Of a DNA stretch of 64,000 bases, positions 49,669 to 59,149 are shown one piece after another. The notes below the pieces were generated by a model. It did not search any database, had not been told where the DNA came from, and was given only the letters and a program-made list of their open reading frames with translations. Positions within the stretch are counted from its first letter, which is position 1. Each line of letters opens with the position of its first letter. The stretch covers positions 1,131,224 to 1,195,223 of the forward strand of contig NZ_VWWO01000003.1 of NCBI RefSeq assembly GCF_011752935.1. The letters are read 5' to 3'. This DNA is from Chitinophaga sp. Cy-1792 (GTDB taxonomy: Bacteria; Bacteroidota; Bacteroidia; Chitinophagales; Chitinophagaceae). Position numbers and translations under genes: made by a program.

Positions 49669-51576
49669 TTATTGCATGAGTTCAAATTTCGATTTGGGTC
49701 GCCGGTTGATTTCCCATTTGAAATGTTCCAGTTTTAGTTCTTCCACTGGCCGCTGGGTAAACGGATAGACCGTTGTTTCCGGCTGTGTGATGAACTTCGC
49801 CTTATAAATTTCATTGTCTTTGAAGTACAGGGAAATGGTGGCAGACAGTGTATGGCTTACGTTCATGAAGGCGCCGGCATTATCAGCGGCGTACATAATG
49901 GTTTCAGCATTTCCGTCTACAAACATCCAGTCGAGTTGTTTATTCACTACATATCCGGTGATGGTATTGCCTTTGATCTGGTTAAACAGGTCTTTTCCTG
50001 TTTCATTGATAATGAAGGCTTGTTGTCTCATTACCAGTTTATCCACCGTTTGATTTTTCGTATAGGCGTAAATGGTATCTCCATACATCTGTGTGCTTCT
50101 GCTGGTCCATACGATAGGATTACGGTAGAAGCGGAAGATGGAGTCGCTGGTGGAATAATACACGCTGTCTGCCACGCCCTGGAGGGAATCGGAGAACATA
50201 CGTACATTATGATAGGCGAGGATATACCTTATTTCCGTGGTATCGTCGGCTTTATTTTTCGGTTTGATGAGTTTGATACTGTCTTCATAATGTTTTATTC
50301 CCGGCAGTGAATCCTGTGGCATGACAGGTTTCATGGGGGCGATTTTCATATTGGAGACAGCGTTGGCGTTTTCCCTGGCTTTGGTTTTGGCGAGGGCGGT
50401 ATCGGCCATCATCATCATTTTGGTGCCGGTGATGCTATCTTTTCTTTGTCTGGCCAGCACTTCATCTTTTTTAAGATATTCCGGCACATTATCAATAAAA
50501 GTAGATATTTCCCTGATTTTCACTGGGGTGAGTCGCAGGGGGGGCGGAACTCTTTTAAGGCCCTGTACGGAAGGGATACTGAGGCTGTCGCCGGGTTTGA
50601 TGACACCGGTGAACAGGGTATCGCTGGCCATATAGAAGGTATCCTTTTCGCTTTCCATGATCAGCAGTGGTTTCTGCGTGGCCAGGAGTGTTTTGTATTT
50701 CTGGTCGAGGATACCGTAGTTGGCCAGGAGTGACATATGTCGTACGGTATCGCGGTATACCATGTTTCCGGTGGCATATGCTTTACCGTTTACTTTGTCC
50801 ATTTCCAGCTGATCGGCGGTCAGGGTGCCGGTACTGTCTTCAATGAGCGGGCGGTTGGTAAAGTTGGCGTACCCTTTATCCGTATCGTAGTATCCGCTGG
50901 TAGCGTACATGATGCGTTTACCTTCGTTGATGGTGGTAGGCGCGATGATGTTGGCTATTTTGGTTTCGGTATTATACAGCAGGGCGTCGGTAGTGAGGGT
51001 ATAGTCAGGATCTATGAGTACGACATTCCGTTGAAAGTGCATTTCTTTCATGTCTACATAATAGAATCCTTCATCACTGGTGAGGGTGCTTTTGCCGTTT
51101 ACCAGTTTACCTGTTTTCAGATAGCTACCGATTTTGGCGTTCATATCGTAGATGAGTTCCGGGCCGGAGATTGTCACTTTTCCGTCGGTCAGGCGTGCGT
51201 TGCCGGTGAGGGTGGCAATGCGGGTAGATGCGTCGTAGTTGAGCACATCACCATAGATATTAATACTATCAGCCTGGTTGATATGAATTTTTCCGTAGGC
51301 ATCTATATGATTGGTACGGAGGTTTTGGATGGCGCTGTCGCTGTAGAAGGTGGTATTACCCTGAACGAGTTTTACGTTACCTATCAGTTTGCGTACGGCG
51401 AGAGTATCGGTGGTGATATCATACAGCACGTCGGCGTGTTTGATATCGATCATGGTGCCTTTAGGCTTTGTGGTATCGGCAGCAGGCGGTGCTGCGGCCT
51501 GCTGGGCGTTGGCAGTAAGCGTACCTGCTATGCAGTACATAGCGAGTAGAAGCCCGTATTTTATGATTGCGCGCAT
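49669..51576 (-). CDS. OstA-like protein, LptA/LptD N-terminal type
   Basis: Exported protein of 635 residues with a signal peptide (YGLLLAMYCIAGTLTANA, QQ). The N-terminal part repeats the OstA/LptA beta-jellyroll strands: ADVLYDITTDTLAVRKLIGNVKLVQGNTTFYSDSA, AYGKIHINQADSINIYGDVLNYD, ATLTGNARLTDGKVTISGPEL. The C-terminal half has similar strands up to FKWEINRRPKSKF. In Bacteroidetes this family is taken to bridge LPS across the periplasm; that is inference from LptA. It lies 9 bp after the MCE gene, near the amidase and the divergent LptD gene. Confidence 0.85.
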   Translation of the reverse strand: MRAIIKYGLLLAMYCIAGTLTANAQQAAAPPAADTTKPKGTMIDIKHADVLYDITTDTLAVRKLIGNVKLVQGNTTFYSDSAIQNLRTNHIDAYGKIHINQADSINIYGDVLNYDASTRIATLTGNARLTDGKVTISGPELIYDMNAKIGSYLKTGKLVNGKSTLTSDEGFYYVDMKEMHFQRNVVLIDPDYTLTTDALLYNTETKIANIIAPTTINEGKRIMYATSGYYDTDKGYANFTNRPLIEDSTGTLTADQLEMDKVNGKAYATGNMVYRDTVRHMSLLANYGILDQKYKTLLATQKPLLIMESEKDTFYMASDTLFTGVIKPGDSLSIPSVQGLKRVPPPLRLTPVKIREISTFIDNVPEYLKKDEVLARQRKDSITGTKMMMMADTALAKTKARENANAVSNMKIAPMKPVMPQDSLPGIKHYEDSIKLIKPKNKADDTTEIRYILAYHNVRMFSDSLQGVADSVYYSTSDSIFRFYRNPIVWTSRSTQMYGDTIYAYTKNQTVDKLVMRQQAFIINETGKDLFNQIKGNTITGYVVNKQLDWMFVDGNAETIMYAADNAGAFMNVSHTLSATISLYFKDNEIYKAKFITQPETTVYPFTQRPVEELKLEHFKWEINRRPKSKFELMQ

Positions 51577-51585
51577 GTATCCTGA

Positions 51586-52584
51586 TTATTGAGCCTTAAC
51601 TGTGTCTGAAGGAATGGGCTTTACTTTATCCTTTTTACCGAAGAGGGAGAAGTGCACATAACGTTTAGGGTTGATGCGCAGGTCTTCCAGCAATTTATTA
51701 AGGTTGTTCAGGGAGTATTGAAGATTGTTATAGACTTTTTTGTCGTTCAGCAATAAACCCGCGGTACCGTCGGTGGTGTTGAGTTTTGCGATGGTAGTAT
51801 TGAGGCTGTTGGCGGCGGACTGTAATTCCTGCAGCGTTTTGTCGATATTACCATTGGCGAGGGCGCCGGTAGTTTTTTCTGCATTGTCGAGGATATGGCC
51901 GATTTTCTCGTTATTATTTTTGAGATTACCGGTTACTTCCTGGAGGTTGCGCATGGTACCTGGTACGCTACCGGTGTTAGGGTCCATCATAGTATTGAGG
52001 GATGCACTGGTAACGGTGAAGTTATGGGTGATGGTGTTGAGATTTTTGATGGCCTGCTGCAGGTGGACTTTAGAGGTGGTGTCGAGAAGTCCGTTTACGT
52101 TGAGCAGGAGGGAGTCGATGTTCATGAGGGTGCCCTGGAGTTTTTTCACCAGCGGGTTGAGTTGTTCCTTGAGGGCGTCGGTCATGGATCCGTCTACGGC
52201 GGCATAGATGGTATCCCCGGTTTTCAGATAGTCGGAGGCGTTACCCAGGTCGAGCTGAACGGTTTTGGTGCCGAGCAGGTCGCTGGAGATGCGAGCTACA
52301 GAGTTGCGGGGGATTTCTATTTTTTTAGAGATGGTGATTGTAACGAGGATTTTGCTGGGATCGTGGTCCATCACATCGAGGTTGGAGACGTTACCAACAA
52401 CGAGTCCGTTTACCTGGACAGCATTGGATGGCTGGAGGCCATTTACCTGCTTATATACAGCATATATGGTTTTCGAGTGAGAAAACAGGCTCTTTCCTTT
52501 CAATAAATTAAAGCCCAGCACAAGGAGGGTAATACCTAGTGCAGTAAGCACACCCACTTTGGTTTCGTTAGATAATTTGAGCAT
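51586..52584 (-). CDS. MlaD/MCE domain protein
   Basis: Protein of 332 residues: a short N-terminal cytosolic part, one membrane helix at about residues 10-27 (VGVLTALGITLLVLGFNLL), the MCE domain (~residues 38-118; AVYKQVNGLQPSNAVQVNGLVVGNVSNLDV, ARISSDLLGTKTVQLDLG), and a long helical periplasmic tail. MCE proteins form rings that carry phospholipids between membranes, usually with an ABC permease/ATPase; none is seen here. It sits between the amidase and OstA-like genes, with a perfect -7 box at 52606. Confidence 0.92.
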   Translation of the reverse strand: MLKLSNETKVGVLTALGITLLVLGFNLLKGKSLFSHSKTIYAVYKQVNGLQPSNAVQVNGLVVGNVSNLDVMDHDPSKILVTITISKKIEIPRNSVARISSDLLGTKTVQLDLGNASDYLKTGDTIYAAVDGSMTDALKEQLNPLVKKLQGTLMNIDSLLLNVNGLLDTTSKVHLQQAIKNLNTITHNFTVTSASLNTMMDPNTGSVPGTMRNLQEVTGNLKNNNEKIGHILDNAEKTTGALANGNIDKTLQELQSAANSLNTTIAKLNTTDGTAGLLLNDKKVYNNLQYSLNNLNKLLEDLRINPKRYVHFSLFGKKDKVKPIPSDTVKAQ

Positions 52585-52605
52585 GAGAATCGTATACGTT
52601 CACCG

Positions 52606-52613
52606 CAAAAATA
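52606..52613 (-). promoter_or_regulatory. -7 box of the MCE-OstA unit
   Basis: Minus strand reads TATTTTTG, a perfect TAnnTTTG, 21 bp before the ATG at 52584. No -33 TTTG at usual spacing. Confidence 0.5.
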
Positions 52614-52711
52614 ATCAAAAAGGCAGTCCCGGAAGTGTTTGAATAAAAATGTTGATAATTATAAGGAGAATTTTTGGGGAGATTGGCGAGTTGGGGAGGG
52701 GTAAGGGGCGG

Positions 52712-53944
52712 TTAGTTATTGGTAACGAAAGCGTCTTTAAATCCTGATTTTTTGGCTTTTTTGAGGGCGGTGGAGGCAACTTCTTCCGATCGGAAGGGTC
52801 CCCAGGTATATTTATTCATTTTTTTACGGTTCATGACTACTGCGGTGCGTTCTACAGTGACATGACCAGGGAGCTTCCTGAAAATGGAAGCTCCTGGATT
52901 GTATAATTTGTCAGTTATCAGCAATTGCACGGCATAGTCCTGTTTGGAGGCAGGTTTACGCTGGCCACCAGGTTTGGTGGTTTTGCGGTAGGCCTGCGGT
53001 GCGGCATTGCCGGTATTGGTTTCTTCTGAAGGCTGTACGCGGTTGTTGTTGGTAAACCGGTCCAGTTCATCACGGTAACGCTTAATCGCTTTAAAGATAC
53101 CGTTGGCCAGCTCCATTTGTCCGGAGTTTGAGTTGAGGTAGTCTTCCTCTTCCGGATTGCTGATGAAGCCTAATTCTACCAGCACGCTAGGCATGGCGGT
53201 GGCAGAGAGTACCCAGATACCTTTTTCATTACGTTGCCTTGCGCCACGGCTGATACGGCCTACTTTGGTGAACTCATCTTCAATTAATGTAGAGAGTCGG
53301 AGGCTTTGGTCAAAGTATGCGTTGCGCAGGGTGTTGAGCAGGATGTAAGTTTCCGGATCGGTGTCGTCCATGAGGGCGCGTGATTCTTCGGAGTTGGCAT
53401 CGAGCACGATTACGGAGTTCTGTTTAAGGGACTCCATTTTAGCGTTGTTTTTGCTGGTGGCCCAGATGTACGTTTCGGTACCTTTGGCCGGGTTAGGGTA
53501 GGAAGCGTAAACAGGAACGTGTTTCGCTACTTTTTTCTTCCCTTTCTTCACCATGACAGTTTTAGTACCTACCTGCCGTTGTAATTTGGCGGCAGAATTA
53601 CAGTGAATGGACACGAACAGTTCACCTTTGGCATCGTTGGCAATTTGAGCTTTTACTCTTGGATTATCGAAACGATCGGATTTTCGTGTATACACTACCT
53701 TTACATCCGGCATGTTCTCTTCGAGGAGTTTTCCCAGTTTCAGGGCCACTTCGAGGGTGACCTGTTTTTCTGTGGAGTAACTGCCCCTTGCGCCTGGATC
53801 TTCGCCACCGTGGCCTGCGTCTATGACGATAGTTCTGATGGGCTTTCCCTGCTTTTCTGAATCTGGTGTGTTTTTTGCCTGAATAAAAAATGTGCAGGTG
53901 AAAAGTGTTCCCAGACCTAAAGTCCAAAATCGGTTCCAGCGCAT
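52712..53944 (-). CDS. N-acetylmuramoyl-L-alanine amidase (Amidase_3)
   Basis: Exported zinc amidase of 410 residues that cleaves the peptide from the glycan of peptidoglycan. Signal peptide: MRWNRFWTLGLGTLFTCTFF. Zinc-binding motif TIVIDAGHGGEDPGARG, then VVYTRKSDRF, LFVSIHCNS and SVLVELGFISNPEEEDYL. A C-terminal ~100-residue region (YAVQLLITDKLYNP, VVMNRKKMNKYTWGPF) resembles a SPOR-like domain. The ATG at 53944 is chosen: AAAAAGAGAAAC precedes it, and the longer frame begins with GTG at 53974. Divergent from LptD. Confidence 0.9.
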   Translation of the reverse strand: MRWNRFWTLGLGTLFTCTFFIQAKNTPDSEKQGKPIRTIVIDAGHGGEDPGARGSYSTEKQVTLEVALKLGKLLEENMPDVKVVYTRKSDRFDNPRVKAQIANDAKGELFVSIHCNSAAKLQRQVGTKTVMVKKGKKKVAKHVPVYASYPNPAKGTETYIWATSKNNAKMESLKQNSVIVLDANSEESRALMDDTDPETYILLNTLRNAYFDQSLRLSTLIEDEFTKVGRISRGARQRNEKGIWVLSATAMPSVLVELGFISNPEEEDYLNSNSGQMELANGIFKAIKRYRDELDRFTNNNRVQPSEETNTGNAAPQAYRKTTKPGGQRKPASKQDYAVQLLITDKLYNPGASIFRKLPGHVTVERTAVVMNRKKMNKYTWGPFRSEEVASTALKKAKKSGFKDAFVTNN

Positions 53945-54078
53945 GTTTCTCTTTTTAATGGGTGCTGTAATCACAAAAAATAAAAAATAAGTTTATCTGT
54001 TAAAATAATAATTTACTTGTTCCATGCGACTTTTAAGTGCCCTTCCCAGTCTATCTTTTCAAACTTTACAAGTTATCA

Positions 54079-54112
54079 TTTGTAATAAATTGTCTAAAAA
54101 CTTGTAGGTTTG
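54079..54112 (+). promoter_or_regulatory. -33/-7 promoter of the LptD gene
   Basis: TTTG (54079-54082), 22-bp spacer, TAGGTTTG (54105-54112). Leader of about 10 nt to the ATG at 54128. Confidence 0.6.
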
Positions 54113-54127
54113 TGCCCGCCTTAACAC

Positions 54128-56938
54128 ATGAGCTCTAGCTACAAAAATAATTATAAAAAGTTTTTACGACAGACATACCTGGTAATTGCAGGTGTGATTA
54201 TTGCCGTTCCCTTTATTATAGATGCAACTGCTGGCATAAAGCCACATGCATTCTTCGGATTTAACAAAATTTTTGCAGACACGGTACCACCGAAGTCTAA
54301 AAATGCAGGTCCGATTAAGCCGGTAACGGCGCCGCTTACCCTTAAAGATACGGCTATTGTGCCAAAATCAGGGGATTCCGGCGCGATAAAATTGGCCGGG
54401 GACTCCACTTTCCGAGACAGTACACGTATAACCGTAGATACTTTTAAGCTGCCGGTAGCCTCCAAAGACTCTCTGGACGCCACTGTAACCGCGAAAGCGC
54501 AAGATTCCATGGTATTGATGATCAAGGAAAAACAGTTTTATCTGTACGGAAATGCTAATGTGAAGTACAAAACGGTGGATCTTACTGCCAGCAAAGTAGC
54601 CTTTGACCAGAACAGCGGCGTAATGAGTGCTACTCAAACGAAGGATACTGCCGGAAAATTCATCGGCCGCCCGGTCATGAATGATGGAGGCCAGAGCTTC
54701 GAGTCCGATACCGTGGAATATAATTTCATGTCGCAGAAGGCGATGATCTTCAATACCAAATCCGTCTACGGAGAGGGGTATGTGCATAGTGAAAAGACCA
54801 AGCGCATGGCAGATAATACCATTTTTGGCTTCAAAAACGGTTATACTACCTGTGACCTGGACACGCCACACTTCAGCTTCAGAGCTAAAAAAATCAAGGT
54901 AATTCCTGATAAACTGATCGTTTCCGGGCCTGCCAACCTGGAAATTCAGGGTATCCCGACGCCTTTGTTTATACCATTCGCCATTTTCCCTATAACACAG
55001 GGCCAGCGTTCCGGTTTGCTGCCGCCACAGTTTGTGGTCAACCAGCAAAAAGGTATGGGTCTTGAAAACGGAGGATATTATTTTGGAATGGGGGAGCACC
55101 TGGACCTTACCGTGAGGGGAGACGTATACTCCTACGGTAGCTGGAGCATGACGGCCAGTCCAACCTACCGAAAGCGATATAAATATAGCGGCGGGCTAAC
55201 TATCAGCTTTGCCAATACCCGACTGGGCGACCCGTCGGTGAAACAGGAATTTGTGAACAGCAAGGACTTCCATGTAATGTGGAACCACAGCATGGATAGC
55301 AAAGCCAGACCAGGAATTAACTTTGGTGCCAGTGTAAACTTCGGGACCTCCTCCTATAACCAGTACAACGTATACGATTATAGTACCCGCGTAAATAATA
55401 ACATCGGTTCCAGTATCAGTTTCTCGAAAACATGGCAGAACAAGCCATATAACCTGACGGTCAGCTTATCAGACAACCAGAACCTGCAGACGCGCGATGT
55501 ATCATTGACTTTCCCGGATGCGAACTTCTCTGTACAGACGATCTATCCGTTCCAGCCTAAAGAAGTGATAGGTACACCTAAATGGTACCAGAAAGTAGGT
55601 ATCAGCTATACCAACCAGTTCCGGAACCAGGCTTATTTCAAAGATTCCGTTTTCGGTAAGCAGGCGATGTTTGATGCATTACAGACAGGTATGCAGCAAA
55701 CCGTTCCGATCTCCTTCTCTATACCAGTGATGAAGGCGTTTACCTTATCTCCCGGTATTACCTTTAACGAATACTGGTATACGAAAAAGATCACCAAGCA
55801 ATTTAATCCTAATAAATTCAACTACGGTACCCAGACCAATGGTGCCCTGGATACCATCTATACGCCTGGATTCTACGCCCTGCATGACCTTAACACCAGT
55901 CTGACCCTGGCAACGGCCTTGTATGGTATGTATGATTTCGGCGCCAATTCCAAGATCCGCAAGATCAGGCACGTGATGCGTCCGTCCATTGGTATGAGTT
56001 TCCGTCCAGACCTGAGTGCGGGTGCTTACTATAACATGGTGTACGATGCGCAGGGTAATACTGCCAGAACCTCGTATTTCCAGGGATCAGTGATTGGTGT
56101 GCCGAGTGAGGGAACCTTTGGTGGTATCAACTTCGGGTTGGATAACAACCTGGAAATGAAGGTTTATTCCAAAAAAGATACTTCTGCCAATCATGAAAAG
56201 AAGGTGAAGCTGCTGGATGGCTTTGGGTTTAACTTCAACTATAACTTTATCCAGGATTCATTTAAGCTGTCTCCTATTTCATTATATGCCCGTACCAACC
56301 TGTTTGACAAGCTGAATATCAGTGCCAGCGGTACTTTGGACCCGTACGTAATAGATGCGGCCGGTATACGCCATGACAAGTATGTGTGGAATGAAGGGAA
56401 GATCAGCCCGGGCCGGCTGACAAATGCCTCGGTCACGATGTCGACCTCGTTTACATCGAAAGACAAGAAGGCGCAGAGTAAGTTGAAAGAGCTGGATTCG
56501 CTGCAGAATGCCCAGGATCCGACGATGCTGCAGGCGGCGCAGCAGCGGCAGTTACAGCAGATCAGGAACCATCCGGGAGAGTATGTGGATTTTGATATTC
56601 CATGGAGATTAGACCTGTCCTACGCCTTGTCTTATACCAACCAGGTACTTCCGGATTCGGGAGGATTTGTGAAGCGGATCACCCAGTATGTGAATTTCAA
56701 CGGAGATTTCAGTCTGACGCCGAAGTGGAAGATTGGTATGAACAGTGGTTTTGACTTTACAAATATGAAAATTGCCTATACAAACATGTATATCTCGCGG
56801 GATTTGCACTGTTGGCAGATGTCAATAAACCTGGTACCGTTTGGTCAGTTACGACAGTTTAGTATTACAATTAATCCGAAGGCGGGTATCCTGCGAGATC
56901 TGAGGATTAACCGATCGCGGCAGTTTTACGATATGTAG
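54128..56938 (+). CDS. Putative LPS-assembly outer-membrane protein LptD
   Basis: Outer-membrane protein of 936 residues, related to LptD, which inserts LPS into the outer leaflet. A hydrophobic N-terminal stretch (residues 17-33, LVIAGVIIAVPFIIDAT) is the exporting signal or anchor. An OstA-like jellyroll follows (EKQFYLYGNANVKYKTVDLTASKVAFD, FESDTVEYNFMSQKAMIFNTK, KKIKVIPDKLIVSGPANLEI) then a large barrel (GGLTISFANTRLGD, MRPSIGMSFRPDLS) ending near NPKAGILRDLRINRSRQFYDM. No cysteine pairs like those of E. coli LptD are evident. It is divergent from amidase-MCE-OstA. Symbol left blank because the Bacteroidetes family is only distantly related. Confidence 0.9.
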   Translation: MSSSYKNNYKKFLRQTYLVIAGVIIAVPFIIDATAGIKPHAFFGFNKIFADTVPPKSKNAGPIKPVTAPLTLKDTAIVPKSGDSGAIKLAGDSTFRDSTRITVDTFKLPVASKDSLDATVTAKAQDSMVLMIKEKQFYLYGNANVKYKTVDLTASKVAFDQNSGVMSATQTKDTAGKFIGRPVMNDGGQSFESDTVEYNFMSQKAMIFNTKSVYGEGYVHSEKTKRMADNTIFGFKNGYTTCDLDTPHFSFRAKKIKVIPDKLIVSGPANLEIQGIPTPLFIPFAIFPITQGQRSGLLPPQFVVNQQKGMGLENGGYYFGMGEHLDLTVRGDVYSYGSWSMTASPTYRKRYKYSGGLTISFANTRLGDPSVKQEFVNSKDFHVMWNHSMDSKARPGINFGASVNFGTSSYNQYNVYDYSTRVNNNIGSSISFSKTWQNKPYNLTVSLSDNQNLQTRDVSLTFPDANFSVQTIYPFQPKEVIGTPKWYQKVGISYTNQFRNQAYFKDSVFGKQAMFDALQTGMQQTVPISFSIPVMKAFTLSPGITFNEYWYTKKITKQFNPNKFNYGTQTNGALDTIYTPGFYALHDLNTSLTLATALYGMYDFGANSKIRKIRHVMRPSIGMSFRPDLSAGAYYNMVYDAQGNTARTSYFQGSVIGVPSEGTFGGINFGLDNNLEMKVYSKKDTSANHEKKVKLLDGFGFNFNYNFIQDSFKLSPISLYARTNLFDKLNISASGTLDPYVIDAAGIRHDKYVWNEGKISPGRLTNASVTMSTSFTSKDKKAQSKLKELDSLQNAQDPTMLQAAQQRQLQQIRNHPGEYVDFDIPWRLDLSYALSYTNQVLPDSGGFVKRITQYVNFNGDFSLTPKWKIGMNSGFDFTNMKIAYTNMYISRDLHCWQMSINLVPFGQLRQFSITINPKAGILRDLRINRSRQFYDM

Positions 56939-56971
56939 CGACGCAAAGAAGAGGAAACTTATTAAAATGCG

Positions 56972-57006
56972 ATATCCCACACCGTCCTGGTGTGGGATAT
57001 TTTTTT
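56972..57006 (+). terminator. Terminator of the LptD gene
   Basis: ATATCCCACACC (56972-56983) pairs perfectly with GGTGTGGGATAT (56989-57000), followed by TTTTTT. Confidence 0.92.
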
Positions 57007-57369
57007 GCACACAAATGGATGATCAGGCCGGAATGGAAAATTGTTGACTGAACAGCGGATGGGGGCGTTCAGGAATTGGGGGGCGACAATAAGTAATGGG
57101 AAATAGTAGTAGGAATTTGACACAAGGAGGACCGGTTGTTTTCATGACAGATAGTTTAGTGAATGTTATTTTGAGAAATGCTGGCCATATTCAGAACAGC
57201 GGGCTGTTGGAGAAATGGGTGCAGCTACACTGCAATTTATCATTTTTTTGGAGCTCTGGTTACAAAGAAATGTTAAAGAAAAATGGCTACTGCAGCGGGG
57301 TTGCAGTAATATTTCGGGAAGATTTGGGAATCAGTGGGATATGGATAAAATAATTTCCCGTTTGGGTAA
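57007..57369. other. 363-bp stretch without a supported gene
   Basis: It holds an open frame at 57096-57353 (85 codons, plus strand) with no recognisable motif and no good ribosome-binding site, so I do not call it. No hairpin, promoter pair or RNA core was seen between the LptD terminator and the minus-strand terminator at 57374. Confidence 0.5.
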
Positions 57370-57402
57370 TAAAAAACGGATAGCGTGTTGAGCCATCCGT
57401 TT
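57370..57402 (-). terminator. Terminator of the acyltransferase gene
   Basis: AAACGGAT (57374-57381) pairs with ATCCGTTT (57395-57402); the minus strand continues TTTTATT. Confidence 0.75.
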
Positions 57403-57429
57403 ATGGGTATTTATGGAGATAAATTTCGT

Positions 57430-58176
57430 TTATACGTTCGTGTTAACGTAGTAGTCCCACATGATTTTGAATACTTTCTCTTTCAGTGCGGTGACATCGT
57501 CTTTGGTAAGGCCGGTGGTGGGCACGGGAGGGAGGAAGTGGTAATCGATGTGGTGTGGCCAGGCGTAGAAGCCTTTATCGGCCGGGTTGACTATTTTAGT
57601 ATGAAACAGCAGTGAAGGGATGACGGGCACCTGTGCCTCTATGGCGAGGGCGAACGCACCATCATAAAAGGGCTTAAGCGGCTCATTTGTGCGGTTTCTC
57701 GTTCCTTCCGGGTAGAGGAGCATGTGCATGCCTTTTTCGAGCGCTTCACGCATCTGGATGACGCTGTTTTTACGGCTTTGTTCATCTTTGCGGTCTACCA
57801 TGATACCACCGATACGGTAGAGTACACCGAAGAGGGGTATTTTACCCATGGATGCTTTGGCGAGGGTTTTATTTACGCCAGGAACGCCCGGGGTTGTTAC
57901 CGGTACATCGATCAGTGCGTTGTGGTTGCAAACGACCACATAGGTTTTCCCATTTTCAAAATATTCCTGTCCTTTGATACGGACCGGGCAACCGATGAGC
58001 GGCATATAGATTTTCATCCATATTCTGCCGATGGTGATAAAGCCCCATGTTTTTTTAGGGTCCGGGAAGAAGGAAAATATCCAGATGGGAATAAACACGA
58101 TCAGCATGGTTCCTGCGAAAAGCAGGAGCGCGTACAGTGCAAAGATTTTTCCGAAGATGTTTTTTATCAGTTTCAT
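57430..58176 (-). CDS. plsC: 1-acyl-sn-glycerol-3-phosphate acyltransferase
   Basis: Inner-membrane enzyme of 248 residues that makes phosphatidic acid from lysophosphatidic acid. N-terminal hydrophobic helix (LYALLLFAGTMLIVFIPIWIF). The acyltransferase motifs are present: catalytic H-x4-D in VVCNHNALIDVP, then LYRIGGIMVDR, and the glycerolphosphate-binding LLYPEGTRNRT. C-terminal PVIPSLLFHTKIV fits motif 4. The ATG at 58176 is used instead of an in-frame GTG at 58188. Located between the LptD block and ung; transcribed on its own from an undetected promoter. Confidence 0.92.
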   Translation of the reverse strand: MKLIKNIFGKIFALYALLLFAGTMLIVFIPIWIFSFFPDPKKTWGFITIGRIWMKIYMPLIGCPVRIKGQEYFENGKTYVVVCNHNALIDVPVTTPGVPGVNKTLAKASMGKIPLFGVLYRIGGIMVDRKDEQSRKNSVIQMREALEKGMHMLLYPEGTRNRTNEPLKPFYDGAFALAIEAQVPVIPSLLFHTKIVNPADKGFYAWPHHIDYHFLPPVPTTGLTKDDVTALKEKVFKIMWDYYVNTNV

Positions 58177-58241
58177 ATAGCCAGTCACTTTCGCTAATGG
58201 GGCGTGCGTTAGCTAATATATTAATTTTTTCCCATTTGAAA

Positions 58242-58913
58242 TTATAATCTCCAGTCGACGGGTTCTATGCCTGCTTTGGAGAGGATTTCATTTGTTTTGG
58301 AGAAGTGTTTGCATCCAAAGAATCCTTTATCAGCGCTAAAAGGCGATGGGTGGGCTGCTTTGAGTATATGGTGTTTGGTAGCGTCCACGAGGATTTGTTT
58401 ATCCTGGGCGAATCTTCCCCACAGCAAAAATACCACATCTCTTTTTTCTTCTGATATTTTCCTGATAACGGCGTCAGTAAAATTTTCCCAGCCGATTTTG
58501 GAATGGGATGCGGGTTCATGAGCGCGAACGGTAAGGAACGCGTTGAGCATGAGTACACCATGTTCGGCCCATTTGGTGAGGTTGCCGCCTTGCGGAGGTT
58601 CCAGGCCGAGGTCCGTTTTCATTTCTTTATAGATATTAACGAGTGATGGAGGAGGTTTGATGCCGTCCTGAACGGAGAAACAGAGTCCGTGTGCCTGTCC
58701 TTCGTTATGGTAGGGGTCTTGCCCGAGAATCACTACTTTTACGTTATCGAACGGAGTTTTATCGAAGGCGTTGAAGATTTCTTCACCTTTTGGAAAGATG
58801 GTTTTCCCGAGTGCCTTTTCGCTTTTCAGGTACATGACAATGTGCTCGAAATAAGACTTTTTGAATTCATCTTTGAGCACTGTTTTCCAGCTTGATTCAA
58901 TTTTTACGTCCAT
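58242..58913 (-). CDS. ung: Uracil-DNA glycosylase, family 1
   Basis: Removes uracil from DNA in base-excision repair. The 223-residue protein has the catalytic Asp motif VVILGQDPYHNEGQAHG, the uracil-specificity segment GVLMLNAFLTVRAHEPASH and the minor-groove loop AHPSPFSADKGFFGCKHFS. Length is standard. The ATG at 58913 is chosen over an in-frame GTG at 58922 because the family begins closer to the conserved core. It lies upstream (on the same strand) of plsC and convergent to nothing; the tRNA promoter region is next. Confidence 0.96.
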   Translation of the reverse strand: MDVKIESSWKTVLKDEFKKSYFEHIVMYLKSEKALGKTIFPKGEEIFNAFDKTPFDNVKVVILGQDPYHNEGQAHGLCFSVQDGIKPPPSLVNIYKEMKTDLGLEPPQGGNLTKWAEHGVLMLNAFLTVRAHEPASHSKIGWENFTDAVIRKISEEKRDVVFLLWGRFAQDKQILVDATKHHILKAAHPSPFSADKGFFGCKHFSKTNEILSKAGIEPVDWRL

Positions 58914-58949
58914 AGTAATCACAACATTATCGAAAAAAAATAAAATTAA

Positions 58950-58982
58950 TTTGTTTTTTTAATCAGAAAATTTATACATTTG
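58950..58982 (+). promoter_or_regulatory. -33/-7 promoter of tRNA-Arg
   Basis: TTTG (58950-58953), 21-bp spacer, TACATTTG (58975-58982). Consensus boxes, about 48 bp before the mature tRNA 5' end. Confidence 0.75.
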
Positions 58983-59037
58983 CACTCCCAAAACGATAGA
59001 GACACACACAAAATTCTCTGTCAGAAAGGGAAAGGAT

Positions 59038-59111
59038 GTCTCGGTAGCTCAGCTGGATAGAGCAACTGCCTTCTAAGCAGTAGGTCATTGGTTCGAATCC
59101 AATCCGGGACA
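59038..59111 (+). tRNA. tRNA-Arg, anticodon UCU
   Basis: Cloverleaf is complete: acceptor GTCTCGG/CCGGGAC (one G-U), D arm GCTC/GAGC, anticodon stem ACTGC/GCAGT with loop CTTCTAA (anticodon TCT), T arm ATTGG/CCAAT with TTCGAAT loop. 74 nt with discriminator A; CCA is not encoded. Reads AGA (and probably AGG). Has its own promoter and terminator, so transcribed alone. Confidence 0.96.
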
Positions 59112-59116
59112 CGAAA

Positions 59117-59149
59117 AAGGAAAATTGCGAAAGCGGTTTTCCTTTTTTT
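59117..59149 (+). terminator. Terminator of tRNA-Arg
   Basis: AAGGAAAATTGC (59117-59128) pairs with GCGGTTTTCCTT (59133-59144; two G-U) around a GAAA tetraloop, followed by TTTTT. Confidence 0.88.

Noticed and set aside
50737..51549. 270-residue plus-strand frame opposite the OstA-like gene
   Set aside because: No motif, wholly antisense to a recognised family.
51895..52506. 203-residue plus-strand frame opposite the MCE gene
   Set aside because: Antisense shadow; low-complexity Gly/Val/Glu content.
57096..57353. 85-residue plus-strand frame after lptD
   Set aside because: Weak start context, no homology-like features; coding status cannot be supported by eye.
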